Source: Gemmatimonadota bacterium (GTDB lineage Bacteria; Gemmatimonadota; Gemmatimonadetes; Longimicrobiales; Gaopeijiaceae). From it: a stretch of 64,000 nt of DNA. The stretch spans positions 1 to 64,000 of the forward strand of contig JAPPOV010000044.1 in the NCBI GenBank assembly GCA_028873595.1, in the 5' to 3' direction. Both the position numbers and the translations under genes were made by a program. The notes beneath the pieces were generated by a model. It had not been told where the DNA came from, made no database searches, and saw nothing but the letters and a program-made list of their open reading frames with translations. Positions within the stretch are counted from its first letter, which is position 1; every line of letters starts with the position of its first letter. Below, one piece after another: positions 43,044-51,621 of this stretch.

Positions 43044-44879
43044 TCAGAAGAGGTAGAACAGGAGGTAGACCGCCAAAGACAGAGCGACCCACAGGACCAT
43101 GCTACCCGAAGCCCACGATCGCGCCAGCGGACCCATGCTTCCGTGAGTCCGATCGAGTCCACCCAGGACCGTTTGGACGAGCCTCATCACCGTAGCCCGG
43201 ACATACGCGTCGAGTCGGCCGACCGCACCACCCACGGCCTGCATCACCCACGGACCGAGCTTCCGATAGAGGATTTCGGCATCGATATGGACCGCTCTCT
43301 TCTCGTCCGGATATACGCCAGTCTTCATCAGCATGATGAAGCCGAGGGCTCCGAAGCAAAGAAGTTGGAGCTGCGTCAACACATGCCGCGTGTCGTACGG
43401 ATGGTAGTCCATCTCGAACGGCAAGAGCGCATAGAACGTGTTTGGAAAGACTCCGAGCAGGACGCAGAGCACGCCGCCGATCGTCATCGCGACCAGCATG
43501 TTCTTCGGCGGCTCCTTGGTACGGATGCCCGAATCGTGTGCGAAGAAGGCGAAGAACGGAATCTTGATCCCGGCGTGCTCAAGAACGCCCGCCGAGGCGA
43601 AGAGCATGAAGAGCCACACGATGTAGTGGTGCTCATCGATGGCAGCGACCATGATCATCGACTTCGTCACGAAGGCGCTGAACAGCGGGAAGGCCGAGAT
43701 CGCCGAAGCACCCACGATGCAAAGGGTCGCCGTCAACGGCATCGTCTTGTAGAGCCCACCCAGATCGGTGCCCTTCGTGCGCCCGGTCATGGTCATGACG
43801 GCGCCCATGGACATGAAAAGAAGGCCTTTGAAGATCACATCGGCGAACGCGTGTGCGACTGCTCCGTTCACCGCCATCGCCGTTCCGATCCCGATCCCGG
43901 CGACCATGAAGCCGATCTGGTTGATCATCGAGTAGCCGAGGACCCTCCGCAGGTCGTTCTCCAGGACGGCGAAGAAGATCGGGAAGAAGGTCATCGCCGT
44001 TCCAATCCAGATGAGCTCGTCGAGCCCTCCGAAGCTTCGTGCCAGCGCGTAGACGGCCACCTTCGTCGTGAATGCGCTGAGGAACACCGTCCCGGTAGGC
44101 GTGCTCTCCGGGTAGGCCTCCGTGATCCAGTTGTGCGCGAGTGGGAACCCAGCCTTGATCCCGAATGCGATGAGCAGCAGGAGCGCCGGGAGTCCCGCTC
44201 CGGCAAGCCCTCCGGCTTCGTCGCCGTGCAGTTCGCCCGCCACATGTCCGAATTCGATCGACCCCGTCTGATGCGCCAGCATCAGAGCACCCGACAGCAA
44301 CAGCACGCCCGACACGACGTGGATGATCAGGTAGCGGAAGCCCGTCGCGTATGCTCTGTCGGAGTCCCTTGCCCACACCAGGAAGACCGATGTGATCGCC
44401 AAGAGCTCCCAGAAGACGAAGAGGGTGATGAAGTCACCCGCGAATACCGCGCCCAGAGCGCTTCCCGCATACAGCATTGCAGATACGTGCTGTACCGTCG
44501 CCTTCGAATCCCCAGAGACGTCGTCCTCACCCACCTCACTCGCCACCGAACCGTCCGGCGTGCCGTCACCGAGGTGCAACGCATAGATGAAGCCAAGGAA
44601 AGCCGCGATGTGGAACAGATAGCCGAAGAGCAGACTGAGCTTATCAGCCCGGTAAGGCTGCAGTTCGTACCCGAAAAGGTCGAACGTCAGGTACACTTGT
44701 CCGACCGATGCTCCGATGGCGGACGGCGCACCGACGTCCGCGCCCGCGGTCATGAACAGGTTGACCAGGCCCATGAGCGGGACTGCGAGCACTACTCCTT
44801 TGCGGACCGTGCCCTTCGTAAACGCGACAACGATCGCACCGACGAAGAACAGGACGAACGGAGGCATACTACCGAGCAT
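43044..44879 (-). CDS. Mrp-type antiporter subunit, NuoL/MrpA-D-like (largest)
   Basis: A 611-residue polytopic protein of the proton-translocating antiporter-like family (NuoL/M/N, MrpA/D). The conserved core is visible: FWELLAITSVFLVW, YLIIHVVSGVLLL, AGFPLAHNWITEAYPESTPTGTVFLSAFTTKVAVYAL and a later LGYSMINQIGFMVAG. It has a longer C-terminal extension than the other two paralogues in the operon and may stand in for the missing N-terminal part of MrpA. It is the last Mrp-type gene, 51 bases before the HemC-like gene. Confidence 0.85.
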   Translation of the reverse strand: MLGSMPPFVLFFVGAIVVAFTKGTVRKGVVLAVPLMGLVNLFMTAGADVGAPSAIGASVGQVYLTFDLFGYELQPYRADKLSLLFGYLFHIAAFLGFIYALHLGDGTPDGSVASEVGEDDVSGDSKATVQHVSAMLYAGSALGAVFAGDFITLFVFWELLAITSVFLVWARDSDRAYATGFRYLIIHVVSGVLLLSGALMLAHQTGSIEFGHVAGELHGDEAGGLAGAGLPALLLLIAFGIKAGFPLAHNWITEAYPESTPTGTVFLSAFTTKVAVYALARSFGGLDELIWIGTAMTFFPIFFAVLENDLRRVLGYSMINQIGFMVAGIGIGTAMAVNGAVAHAFADVIFKGLLFMSMGAVMTMTGRTKGTDLGGLYKTMPLTATLCIVGASAISAFPLFSAFVTKSMIMVAAIDEHHYIVWLFMLFASAGVLEHAGIKIPFFAFFAHDSGIRTKEPPKNMLVAMTIGGVLCVLLGVFPNTFYALLPFEMDYHPYDTRHVLTQLQLLCFGALGFIMLMKTGVYPDEKRAVHIDAEILYRKLGPWVMQAVGGAVGRLDAYVRATVMRLVQTVLGGLDRTHGSMGPLARSWASGSMVLWVALSLAVYLLFYLF

Positions 44880-45234
44880 CCGTCACCTCCTCGTCACTGT
44901 CGCCATGCGTGGATACGTGACCGGGGTCAGCCGACGGATCGTACGCACCTCCACCCTCGTAATAGTCCTCGGACCGGATCAGGAGCGTCCGCATGGGGCG
45001 CGCCAGGAGCACGAGAAACCAGAACGAGATGAAGCCATAGATCGGGTACACGAAGAAGCGCATCCGCTCTTCGAGCGGGTGAGGGTGCGCGTTCTCGGTG
45101 CCCATTAGGATGAATTCCGACAGGAAGAGCACCCCACAGATCACGTAGAAGATCATGAACAGGCGCTTTACCGTGTCCGGCTTATCCATCCAACCGACCG
45201 GCTCCTTCACCTCGTGATGCCCGTGACCACTCAT
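44869..45234 (-). CDS. Small two-helix membrane protein in the Mrp operon
   Basis: A 121-residue protein with two transmembrane helices (about residues 25-42, MIFYVICGVLFLSEFIL, and 62-80, FVYPIYGFISFWFLVLLA), a His-rich N-terminus (SGHGHHE) and an acidic tail. I do not recognise a named family. Its gene overlaps both neighbours (4 and 11 bases), so it is probably a structural or accessory part of this antiporter complex. Confidence 0.72.
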   Translation of the reverse strand: MSGHGHHEVKEPVGWMDKPDTVKRLFMIFYVICGVLFLSEFILMGTENAHPHPLEERMRFFVYPIYGFISFWFLVLLARPMRTLLIRSEDYYEGGGAYDPSADPGHVSTHGDSDEEVTDAR

Positions 45235-46712
45235 GGGGCACCTCCTGAAACGACCATCTGCATCAGCTCGTGGAACAGGTCCGGCCAGAGGAAGAAGCCC
45301 ATCGTTGCCGAGGCGGTGATGCAGATCGCAATCAGCGACGGCGTTGGCGACTCATGGATACCTTCGTGATGATGCGCGTCCTCGGGCGGCTTGAAGAAGA
45401 ACGCCTTCACCGGCACCTCGAGCAGGTAGTACAGACCCAGTAGCGAGCTCAGCATCAGGACGGCGAGGAGCCCGAGCTGGCTGGCCTCCAGCGTCCCCAT
45501 GCCCAGGAACCACTTCGACCAGGCACCTCCGGCAGGTGGCAGGCCGATAATCGACAGCGAGCCGATGAAGAACGCCCCGAAGGTGATCGGCATCGTACGA
45601 CCGAGGCCGTGCATCCGACTGATGTTCTTCTCGTGCGCGGCGACCATGATGCCGCCTGCCGCGAAGAAGAGCGTAATCTTGCCGAAGGCATGCATGGCGA
45701 TATGCATGCCGCCTCCAATGATCCCCATCTCGTTCGCGAGCATCGCACCGAGTACGATGTACGACAGCTGACTGATCGTGGAATAGGCCAGCCGGGCCTT
45801 CAGATTGTCTTTCTTGAAGGCAACCAGAGAGCCCAGGATGATGGTCACGGCCGCGGCCCAAGCCAGCCAGGTCGTCGTCGTGAGCGTCTGCAGTAGGTCG
45901 ATACCGAACACGTAGACGGCAATCTTGAGCACGGTGAACACACCGGCTTTCACGACCGCCACCGCATGCAGGAGTGCAGACACCGGTGTGGGCGCTACCA
46001 TTGCCGCCGGAAGCCAGCGGTGGAACGGCATGACCGCAGCCTTCCCGACCCCGTACACGTACAGGACGAGAATGGCGCTCAGGATCCCTGTCGACGCCGT
46101 ACCGGCCAGAATTCCACCCGTCTGGAAATCCAACGTCCCTGCGAGCACCCACGTCCAGATGATCGCGACGAGCTGCAGCCCCACCGAGGTCGTCAGCAGG
46201 ATGCCGAGGTAGATACGACCCGACTTCTTGGCTTCCTCGGTCTGGTGGTGCGTAACGAGCGGCACCGTGCAGAACGTCAGGAACTCGTAGAAGACAAACA
46301 GCGTGAACAGGTTGCCGCTGAAGGCCACGCCCATCGCGCCCGCAATGGCGATGGCAAAGAAGAAGAAGAATCGGGTCTGGTTCTCCTCGTGGTGGCCCCG
46401 CATGTAGCCGATGGCGTAGAGGGACGTGATCGGCCAGAGGAAGCCCGCCACCAGCGCGAAGACCATACCGAGCGGCTCGACTTCAAACGAGAGCCACACG
46501 TTCGGCACGACCTCGAGAATGTCGAGGCGCGGGACCTCCCCGGCGCGGACCAGCCGCAGGAGCGCCAGAACGTGCGCAAACGTCACGGCTCCGGTGATCA
46601 GCGTAGCCGCCTCACGGGCGTTCTCATTGTTGCGCAGCAGCAGGACCAGCCCCGCTCCGATCACCGGAAGCAGGACGGTGAAAAGCACGATCATCCCCGG
46701 GTCACCCATCAC
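45231..46712 (-). CDS. Mrp-type Na+/H+ antiporter subunit D-like
   Basis: A 493-residue, roughly 14-helix protein of the NuoL/M/MrpD family. Core blocks: FVFYEFLTFCTVPLVTHHQ, KAAVMPFHRWLPAAMVAPTPVSALLHAVAVVKAGVF and RLAYSTISQLSYIVLG. These contain the broken-helix lysines used in proton transfer. It would couple proton and cation movement. GGGGGTG precedes a GTG directly followed by ATG; either may start translation, and both overlap the upstream stop. Confidence 0.88.
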   Translation of the reverse strand: MMGDPGMIVLFTVLLPVIGAGLVLLLRNNENAREAATLITGAVTFAHVLALLRLVRAGEVPRLDILEVVPNVWLSFEVEPLGMVFALVAGFLWPITSLYAIGYMRGHHEENQTRFFFFFAIAIAGAMGVAFSGNLFTLFVFYEFLTFCTVPLVTHHQTEEAKKSGRIYLGILLTTSVGLQLVAIIWTWVLAGTLDFQTGGILAGTASTGILSAILVLYVYGVGKAAVMPFHRWLPAAMVAPTPVSALLHAVAVVKAGVFTVLKIAVYVFGIDLLQTLTTTTWLAWAAAVTIILGSLVAFKKDNLKARLAYSTISQLSYIVLGAMLANEMGIIGGGMHIAMHAFGKITLFFAAGGIMVAAHEKNISRMHGLGRTMPITFGAFFIGSLSIIGLPPAGGAWSKWFLGMGTLEASQLGLLAVLMLSSLLGLYYLLEVPVKAFFFKPPEDAHHHEGIHESPTPSLIAICITASATMGFFLWPDLFHELMQMVVSGGAP

Positions 46713-48196
46713 GGCATCACCCCCAGAAGCGTCTCGGCAGCCGAAATTGCGACGCTCGACGTCGTACCCGCGTCGATCCCGAACCAGAAGCTGGCGGCCA
46801 CGAGCGCATACGTCGGAATCAACAGACCGAGAGGGGCCTCCCGGATTTCCGCCTCGTCCTCACGCCGCTGGAAGTACGCTACCTCCACAACCTTCCAGAC
46901 GTAGATCAGTGCCATCAGCGATCCGACCATCACGATCGCCGCGACAAACCAGCGGCCCTCGGCCAGCGCGGCCTGGACCAGGTACCACTTGCTCACGAAG
47001 CCCACCGTGAGCGGAACGCCGATCATGCTGAGACCGCCACCCACGAACGCACCCATCGTCCAGGGCATTGCCTTGCCGAGCCCCTTCATGTCCTCGATCC
47101 GAACCGATCCGATCCGGTACATGACACAGCCCATCGCCATGAAGAGCGCGCCCTTCATCACAGCATGGTTGAAGAGGTGGATGATTCCTGCAGCAATGCC
47201 AAGCACCGAGCCGAAGCTGATGCCGAGCACCATGTACCCGACCTGAGCCACCGAGGAGAAGGCCAGCAGGCGCTTCACGTTGGTCTGATAGATCGCCACG
47301 AGCGACATGGCGAGGATCGCGACCAACGCAAGCGGCATCAGGACCATGTCCAGCTGCATCTGCTCGAATGAGAACTCCTTCCCGAAGACGGTGAAGAAGA
47401 ACCGCATCAGCAGGTAGACGCTGACCTTGGTCGAGGTTGCCGCCATGTACCCCGTGACAGCTGACGGCGAATACGTGTAGGCGTTGGGAAGCCAGAGGTG
47501 GAGCGGGAAGAGCGCCAGCTTGAGCGTCACACCGACCGTGAGGAACGTGAAGGCCACGGCGATCGTCCGATCACCCTGCCCTGACTCCCAGACCATCGGA
47601 ATCCGCTCCGCCAGATCCATCATGGCGAGTGACCCGGTCATCACCCACAGCAGGCCGATCCCGATCACGATGAACGTCGCTCCGACGGAGCCCATGATCA
47701 GATACTGGAAGGCAGACGTGAGTGCCCTCCGGTCCTGCCCCAGGGCGATCATCGAGTACGCCGAGAGAGATGAGATCTCGAGGAAGACGAACACGTTGAA
47801 CATGTCGCCCGTCACAGAAATCCCGAGCAGGCCGCAGACGTTCAGAAGGAGCGCAGCATAGAAGAGGGCGTGCCGATCTTCGGAGATCTCGGCGGCCACG
47901 CTGGTCCGCGCGTACAGCACCCCGATCGCCCCTATGCTCGAGACGATCACGACGACAAAGGCGCTGGCCAGGTCGATTCGCAGCTCGATACCGATCGGCG
48001 CGGCCCATCCTCCCATCGCGTAGGTGATGGCTCCCTCGGCCATCACCCGCTGAAGAAGCTGGATCGCGGTCACGAACGAGAACCATATGCCCGCCGTAGC
48101 CACGGCCCAGGCCGGGCCTGACCGGTTGAGAAGCGCCGCAAGCGGCGCAAGCAGCATGGGGACGACGACGAGGAGCGCCGGCAGATTCTGACTCAC
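46709..48196 (-). CDS. mrpD: Mrp-type Na+/H+ antiporter subunit D-like (second)
   Basis: A 495-residue MrpD/NuoN-like subunit. Features: FVFLEISSLSAYSMIALG, LKLALFPLHLWLPNAYTYSPSAVTGYMAATSTKVSVYLL and LLAFSSVAQVGYMVLG. This is the copy that directly follows the MrpC-like gene, as mrpD does in canonical operons. The GTG start overlaps the mrpC stop (GTGA), showing coupling. Confidence 0.88.
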   Translation of the reverse strand: MSQNLPALLVVVPMLLAPLAALLNRSGPAWAVATAGIWFSFVTAIQLLQRVMAEGAITYAMGGWAAPIGIELRIDLASAFVVVIVSSIGAIGVLYARTSVAAEISEDRHALFYAALLLNVCGLLGISVTGDMFNVFVFLEISSLSAYSMIALGQDRRALTSAFQYLIMGSVGATFIVIGIGLLWVMTGSLAMMDLAERIPMVWESGQGDRTIAVAFTFLTVGVTLKLALFPLHLWLPNAYTYSPSAVTGYMAATSTKVSVYLLMRFFFTVFGKEFSFEQMQLDMVLMPLALVAILAMSLVAIYQTNVKRLLAFSSVAQVGYMVLGISFGSVLGIAAGIIHLFNHAVMKGALFMAMGCVMYRIGSVRIEDMKGLGKAMPWTMGAFVGGGLSMIGVPLTVGFVSKWYLVQAALAEGRWFVAAIVMVGSLMALIYVWKVVEVAYFQRREDEAEIREAPLGLLIPTYALVAASFWFGIDAGTTSSVAISAAETLLGVMP

Positions 48197-48714
48197 CGGG
48201 CGTTGTCCTTTCTGGCGATCTCGTCCTCTTCGATGGTGCCGTACGCCTCATTGATCCGGACGATGAGACTCAGCCCCAGGGCGAGGGTCGCCACACCGAC
48301 CACGATCGCAGTCAGCATGAGTACGTGAGGAATCGGATTTGAGTAGAGGATCTCGGATGCCTGCGTCGCCGCGTGTACCACATCGTTCGCGACCTGGGCC
48401 GCACCATCCGCGGCACCCGTAGCCACCTCTCCAACGGCATCCGTCACGTCATGGCTGCCATCCGCAGTCGCTTCATGGCCCGCATCCGCGGCGGCATGAC
48501 CCTCTTCCACGCCGTGATCTCCGGAACCGATCAGGATCGGGGCCGTTCCTCCGGTGATCTTGCCGAAGGAGACGTACATCATGATGACGGACGTCTGGAA
48601 GATGTTCAGCCCGATGAGCTTCTTCACGAGGTTGTCCCGAGCGATCAGCGTGTAGAAGCCGACCATCATCAGGACGACCACCGCCCAGTAGTTGAAGAGT
48701 CCGAGCGCGATCAC
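48193..48714 (-). CDS. mrpC: Mrp-type antiporter subunit C (NuoK-like) with insert
   Basis: A 173-residue NuoK/MrpC protein: helix 1 YWAVVVLMMVGFYTLI, then NLVKKLIGLNIFQTSVIMMYV, and helix 3 HVLMLTAIVVGVATLALGLSLIVRI. Normal MrpC is about 110-120 residues. The extra length is a periplasm- or cytosol-facing insert of about 60 residues rich in Ala, His, Asp and Gly (GHAAADAGHEATADGSHD) between helices 2 and 3. It starts with GTG overlapping the downstream-coupled mrpB stop. Confidence 0.85.
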   Translation of the reverse strand: MIALGLFNYWAVVVLMMVGFYTLIARDNLVKKLIGLNIFQTSVIMMYVSFGKITGGTAPILIGSGDHGVEEGHAAADAGHEATADGSHDVTDAVGEVATGAADGAAQVANDVVHAATQASEILYSNPIPHVLMLTAIVVGVATLALGLSLIVRINEAYGTIEEDEIARKDNAR

Positions 48715-49154
48715 GGGTCGATCCTCCTTCGCCCTGCAAAGGCATAGAAGAGAGCGACCATGACACCGAATACGGTGATCAGCACGCCTAACTCGATCCC
48801 GATGATCCCAATGTGCTGACCGTGGGTCGGATCATGCTCATACCCGTAGACGCCGAAGAGGTAGCTGTAGTTCAGGAACTCGCCGCCCCGGAACATCGAG
48901 AGATACCCGACGGCGAGGTACAGGGCTACGCCTCCCGCTCCGCAGACATAGGCCACCTTGGGTGGCATGACCTTGACGGCGTTCCCGAGGCCGAAGACCA
49001 GCGCATGTAGCACGAACGCTGCCGCGAAGATCACGCCCGCCTGGAAACCACCACCCGGGCCGAAATCACCGTGGAACTGCACGTACAACGCGAAGAGCAG
49101 GATAAACGGACTCAAGATCTTCGTCCCCACCCGGAGAATGACGCGATCATCCAT
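48711..49154 (-). CDS. mrpB: Mrp-type antiporter subunit B (MnhB domain)
   Basis: A 147-residue MnhB-domain membrane protein: LRVGTKILSPFILLFALYVQFHGD, FGPGGGFQAGVIFAAAFVL and a closing LGVLITVFGVMVALFYAF. The GPGGGFQAG loop is the family hallmark. AGGAGG lies directly before a first ATG and six bases before a second; spacing decides for the second, and I start there. It overlaps the upstream DUF4040 gene by 8 bases. Confidence 0.9.
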   Translation of the reverse strand: MDDRVILRVGTKILSPFILLFALYVQFHGDFGPGGGFQAGVIFAAAFVLHALVFGLGNAVKVMPPKVAYVCGAGGVALYLAVGYLSMFRGGEFLNYSYLFGVYGYEHDPTHGQHIGIIGIELGVLITVFGVMVALFYAFAGRRRIDP

Positions 49155-49845
49155 GCGCATCCTCCTGCGTGGGGCCGGACTCCTTATCCGGCCCGGGATC
49201 ACCCATGGTTGGGTCGGGGGCTTCTTGAGCACCCAACTGCGCGATCATCTCGTCACGCGTCGTACCCGGCTTCACCGTGTACCAACGCCCGTCATGGAAA
49301 ACACGCTTTGGAAGCGGGCCTCTGGAGAGGAGCAACAGGACTCCGACCATGGCGGCGAAGATGACCGCCGTCTCACCCATGGTATCATAGCCGCGGTAGG
49401 AACCAAGGACCGAGGTAACGACATTCGGAATGTGCCCGACCTCCGACTCGGAGTCTTCGATATAGTGCCGGGCAACGTGCTGGTGAGCCGGATTGTCGAC
49501 CCCACCGAACGGCGGAATCTCCGCCGTTCCGTACACCAGAATCCCACCCGTGACCAGGACCACGAAGAGAGGCAGAATCGGTGTGTGCTGGGGTTCCGCC
49601 TCCTTGTACCCGACCAGTGCCAGCGTTCCGAGCAGGAGCACGGTGGAGATCCCGGCCCCAACTGCGGCCTCGGTGAAGGCGACGTCGACCGCATCCATGA
49701 CCACGAAGAGCCCGGCCGAAACCAGGCTGTAGATCCCCGTGAGCATCACGGCCGCGAACAGATTCCGAATGCGGATGACCGCAATCCCGGTCACCGCGAG
49801 CAGGATGAGCAAAACAACGTCGACGATCTGGGGCATCATAGCCAT
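49147..49845 (-). CDS. DUF4040/MbhE-type subunit (MrpA C-terminal counterpart)
   Basis: A 232-residue protein with the DUF4040 block (RIRNLFAAVMLTGIYSLVSA, VDVAFTEAAVGAGISTVLLL) and then a hydrophobic segment with YDTMGETAVIFAAMVGVLLL, typical of MbhE/the end of MrpA. In many bacteria these pieces are fused at the C-terminus of MrpA. Here they form a separate gene, as in MBH/MBX complexes. Coupled by overlap to mrpG upstream and mrpB downstream. Confidence 0.85.
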   Translation of the reverse strand: MAMMPQIVDVVLLILLAVTGIAVIRIRNLFAAVMLTGIYSLVSAGLFVVMDAVDVAFTEAAVGAGISTVLLLGTLALVGYKEAEPQHTPILPLFVVLVTGGILVYGTAEIPPFGGVDNPAHQHVARHYIEDSESEVGHIPNVVTSVLGSYRGYDTMGETAVIFAAMVGVLLLLSRGPLPKRVFHDGRWYTVKPGTTRDEMIAQLGAQEAPDPTMGDPGPDKESGPTQEDAHG

Positions 49846-50195
49846 CAGGCGTCACCATCCGTTGGCGCAGTCCATGGCTCGACACCGCCAGCCAACCCGG
49901 CCCGCGCCAGTGCGTGCGTCGCGATCGGGCTCGTGAACAGGATGAACAGGTAGATCAGAACAAGCCGGACGAGGACGAACCACCACGTGTCCTGGCCGTG
50001 CAGGATGCCCTCGATCGTCTGCAGCATCATGCCGAGGATGAGGAAGCCCGCACCCATCGTATCCGTCATTCCCGCTGCGTGGAGGCGTGTGTACACATCG
50101 GGGAGCCGAAGCACGCCGATGGTGCCTACCAGCATGAAGAAGAGCCCCGCCACGATCGAGATCCAGCTCGCCACCTCGAGCACCAAGTCGATCAT
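49845..50195 (-). CDS. mrpG: Mrp-type antiporter subunit G
   Basis: A 116-residue MrpG/PhaG protein with three helices. Blocks: ASWISIVAGLFFMLVGTIGVLRLPDVYTRLHAAG (the LRLPDxYxRxHAA hallmark) and LVLIYLFILFTSPIATHALARAG. It assembles in the Mrp membrane complex. The ATG overlaps the mrpF stop by four bases. Confidence 0.92.
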   Translation of the reverse strand: MIDLVLEVASWISIVAGLFFMLVGTIGVLRLPDVYTRLHAAGMTDTMGAGFLILGMMLQTIEGILHGQDTWWFVLVRLVLIYLFILFTSPIATHALARAGLAGGVEPWTAPTDGDA

Positions 50196-50476
50196 TCGGC
50201 CTCCCGGTGCACGCGACGCGTCAAGCCGAGATCTCCGAACTCGAAGAATTTCAGGACGGCGATCGTTCCGATGAAGTTGATCAGCGCATAGACCAGAGCG
50301 AGATCCAGGAACTCCGGACGGCCCGTCAGAAACCCGAGCGACGCGATCAAGAGCACGGTCTTCGTACCGAACGTATTCACCGCCAGCACTCGATCGTACA
50401 CCGTGGGGCCCAGCAGAGCTCGAAGCAGGGCCAGCGACATCGAGACCAGAATACCTGCAGCGGCAGCGACGAACAT
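50192..50476 (-). CDS. mrpF: Mrp-type antiporter subunit F
   Basis: A 94-residue three-helix protein of the MrpF/PhaF family: ALLRALLGPTVYDRVLAVNTFGTKTVLLI followed by LDLALVYALINFIGTIAVLKF. The GPTxYDRVxAxN motif is diagnostic. I use the ATG immediately before the first helix, with GGGGAAC upstream; a TTG 12 codons earlier lies inside mrpE. Confidence 0.92.
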   Translation of the reverse strand: MFVAAAAGILVSMSLALLRALLGPTVYDRVLAVNTFGTKTVLLIASLGFLTGRPEFLDLALVYALINFIGTIAVLKFFEFGDLGLTRRVHREAE

Positions 50477-50480
50477 AGGG

Positions 50481-50954
50481 TCAGTTCCCCTCGACCCTGG
50501 AGCAGCGAACATCCATCGCCTGCTCTTCGCCTGTCTCGAGGTCGGCCGCGCGGAGCGCGTGGATCTCGAAGTCGTTTCCGCTCACGCCGGTGGTGATGGT
50601 ACCGGGCGTCAGGGTGATCGAATTCGCGTAGATCGCCCGTCCCAAGTCACTTCGCTGAGAGCCGCGGAAGGACACCATCCTCGGACTGATCTGCATGTCG
50701 GGGCTCAGAATCACCTTCGCCACAACGATGTTCGCGACGAGGATCTCCTTCAGAAGCCACGGCAGATACGCCAGCATACGGAGCGTCGTATGCAGCGGTA
50801 CGCCCTCTTCATCGATCACACCCATCCTGTGGGACAGATAGACGACGAGAGCACACGAGCCGACGCCGAAACCAAGCAGCATGGGCGTGTAATGACCTGA
50901 CAATGCCAACCAGAAGGCAAACAGTGTCACACCCAGTCCGAACGCTCGGAGCAA
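50481..50954 (-). CDS. mrpE: Mrp-type antiporter subunit E
   Basis: A 157-residue MrpE/PhaE protein: two N-terminal helices (FGLGVTLFAFWLALSG and LLGFGVGSCALVVYL), then LPWLLKEILVANIVVAKVIL and the hallmark YANSITLTPGTIT. It is the first gene of the Mrp-type operon. The start is TTG, chosen because AGGAG stands five bases upstream and no ATG or GTG fits the conserved N-terminus. Confidence 0.9.
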   Translation of the reverse strand: MLRAFGLGVTLFAFWLALSGHYTPMLLGFGVGSCALVVYLSHRMGVIDEEGVPLHTTLRMLAYLPWLLKEILVANIVVAKVILSPDMQISPRMVSFRGSQRSDLGRAIYANSITLTPGTITTGVSGNDFEIHALRAADLETGEEQAMDVRCSRVEGN

Positions 50955-51027
50955 ACTGACTCCTAACCCTGATCTTGTTGGGAAGGTGGCGGGCGGCGGA
51001 CCCAGCCGGGAAAAGACGCGGGCGATA

Positions 51028-51612
51028 TTACCAGTTGGACTGGGCCCCGTCCACTATCTCCTGCACAAGAAGTTCGATCGCCCTCAGGCGGCCTCCCTCT
51101 TCCGGCGATCCCTCGGGGTATTCCCCCCGGGCCGTGACCCTGCTCGACTCCCAAAGAATGACGTTTTCGACCAGATCGACGATCTCCACACTGGCCGAGA
51201 GATTGACCTGCCGCTGCAGCACGGTCGCGGCCTGACCGGGCTGTCCGGCCCGGTAGTTCGGTGCAGCCACGTCGTATCGGGTGATCGATCCACGAACGAT
51301 CGCATCGGCGATATCCGCACCAGCGGTCCGAACGCCCAAAGCGCTGGGAAGTCGGCGCAGAAGTTGATCATACAGTTCACCCGTGAGCTCGAACCGGGTG
51401 GTTTCGTTCTCGAATGGTTCGATGGCGATCGATTGAACGTGAGGGGGCGGAAATGACCCGGCGACGAAGGAGTAGTTGCATGCTGCAGGAGCGAAAACCA
51501 GGACGCCTGCCACCGTTCTGAGGAAGGCCCGCCGATCCTTGGGTGGTGATGTGATCCCCATTTCACGGGTGTGTTCGCGTCGAGTCGCGGCCAGGAGTTC
51601 ATCGGTGTTCAT
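51028..51612 (-). CDS. LptE-like LPS-assembly lipoprotein
   Basis: A 194-residue lipoprotein with the LptE/RlpB pattern. The signal-anchor region RAFLRTVAGVLVFAPAAC ends in the lipidated Cys45, followed by NYSFVAGSFPPPHVQSIAI and PFENETTRFELTGELYDQLL. The family's ADIADAIVRGSI strand comes next. LptE plugs LptD in the outer membrane during LPS insertion. An ATG at residue 18 may be the true start, as it gives a normal-length signal peptide. It follows a LolB-like gene by 9 bases. Confidence 0.75.
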   Translation of the reverse strand: MNTDELLAATRREHTREMGITSPPKDRRAFLRTVAGVLVFAPAACNYSFVAGSFPPPHVQSIAIEPFENETTRFELTGELYDQLLRRLPSALGVRTAGADIADAIVRGSITRYDVAAPNYRAGQPGQAATVLQRQVNLSASVEIVDLVENVILWESSRVTARGEYPEGSPEEGGRLRAIELLVQEIVDGAQSNW

Positions 51613-51621
51613 CGGTGGAAT

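Noticed and set aside
42798-45032. 744-codon plus-strand open frame
   Set aside because: It is antisense to the HemC-like gene and Mrp-type genes, and its composition (Arg, His, Asp and Glu rich, no motifs) is that of a GC-driven shadow frame.
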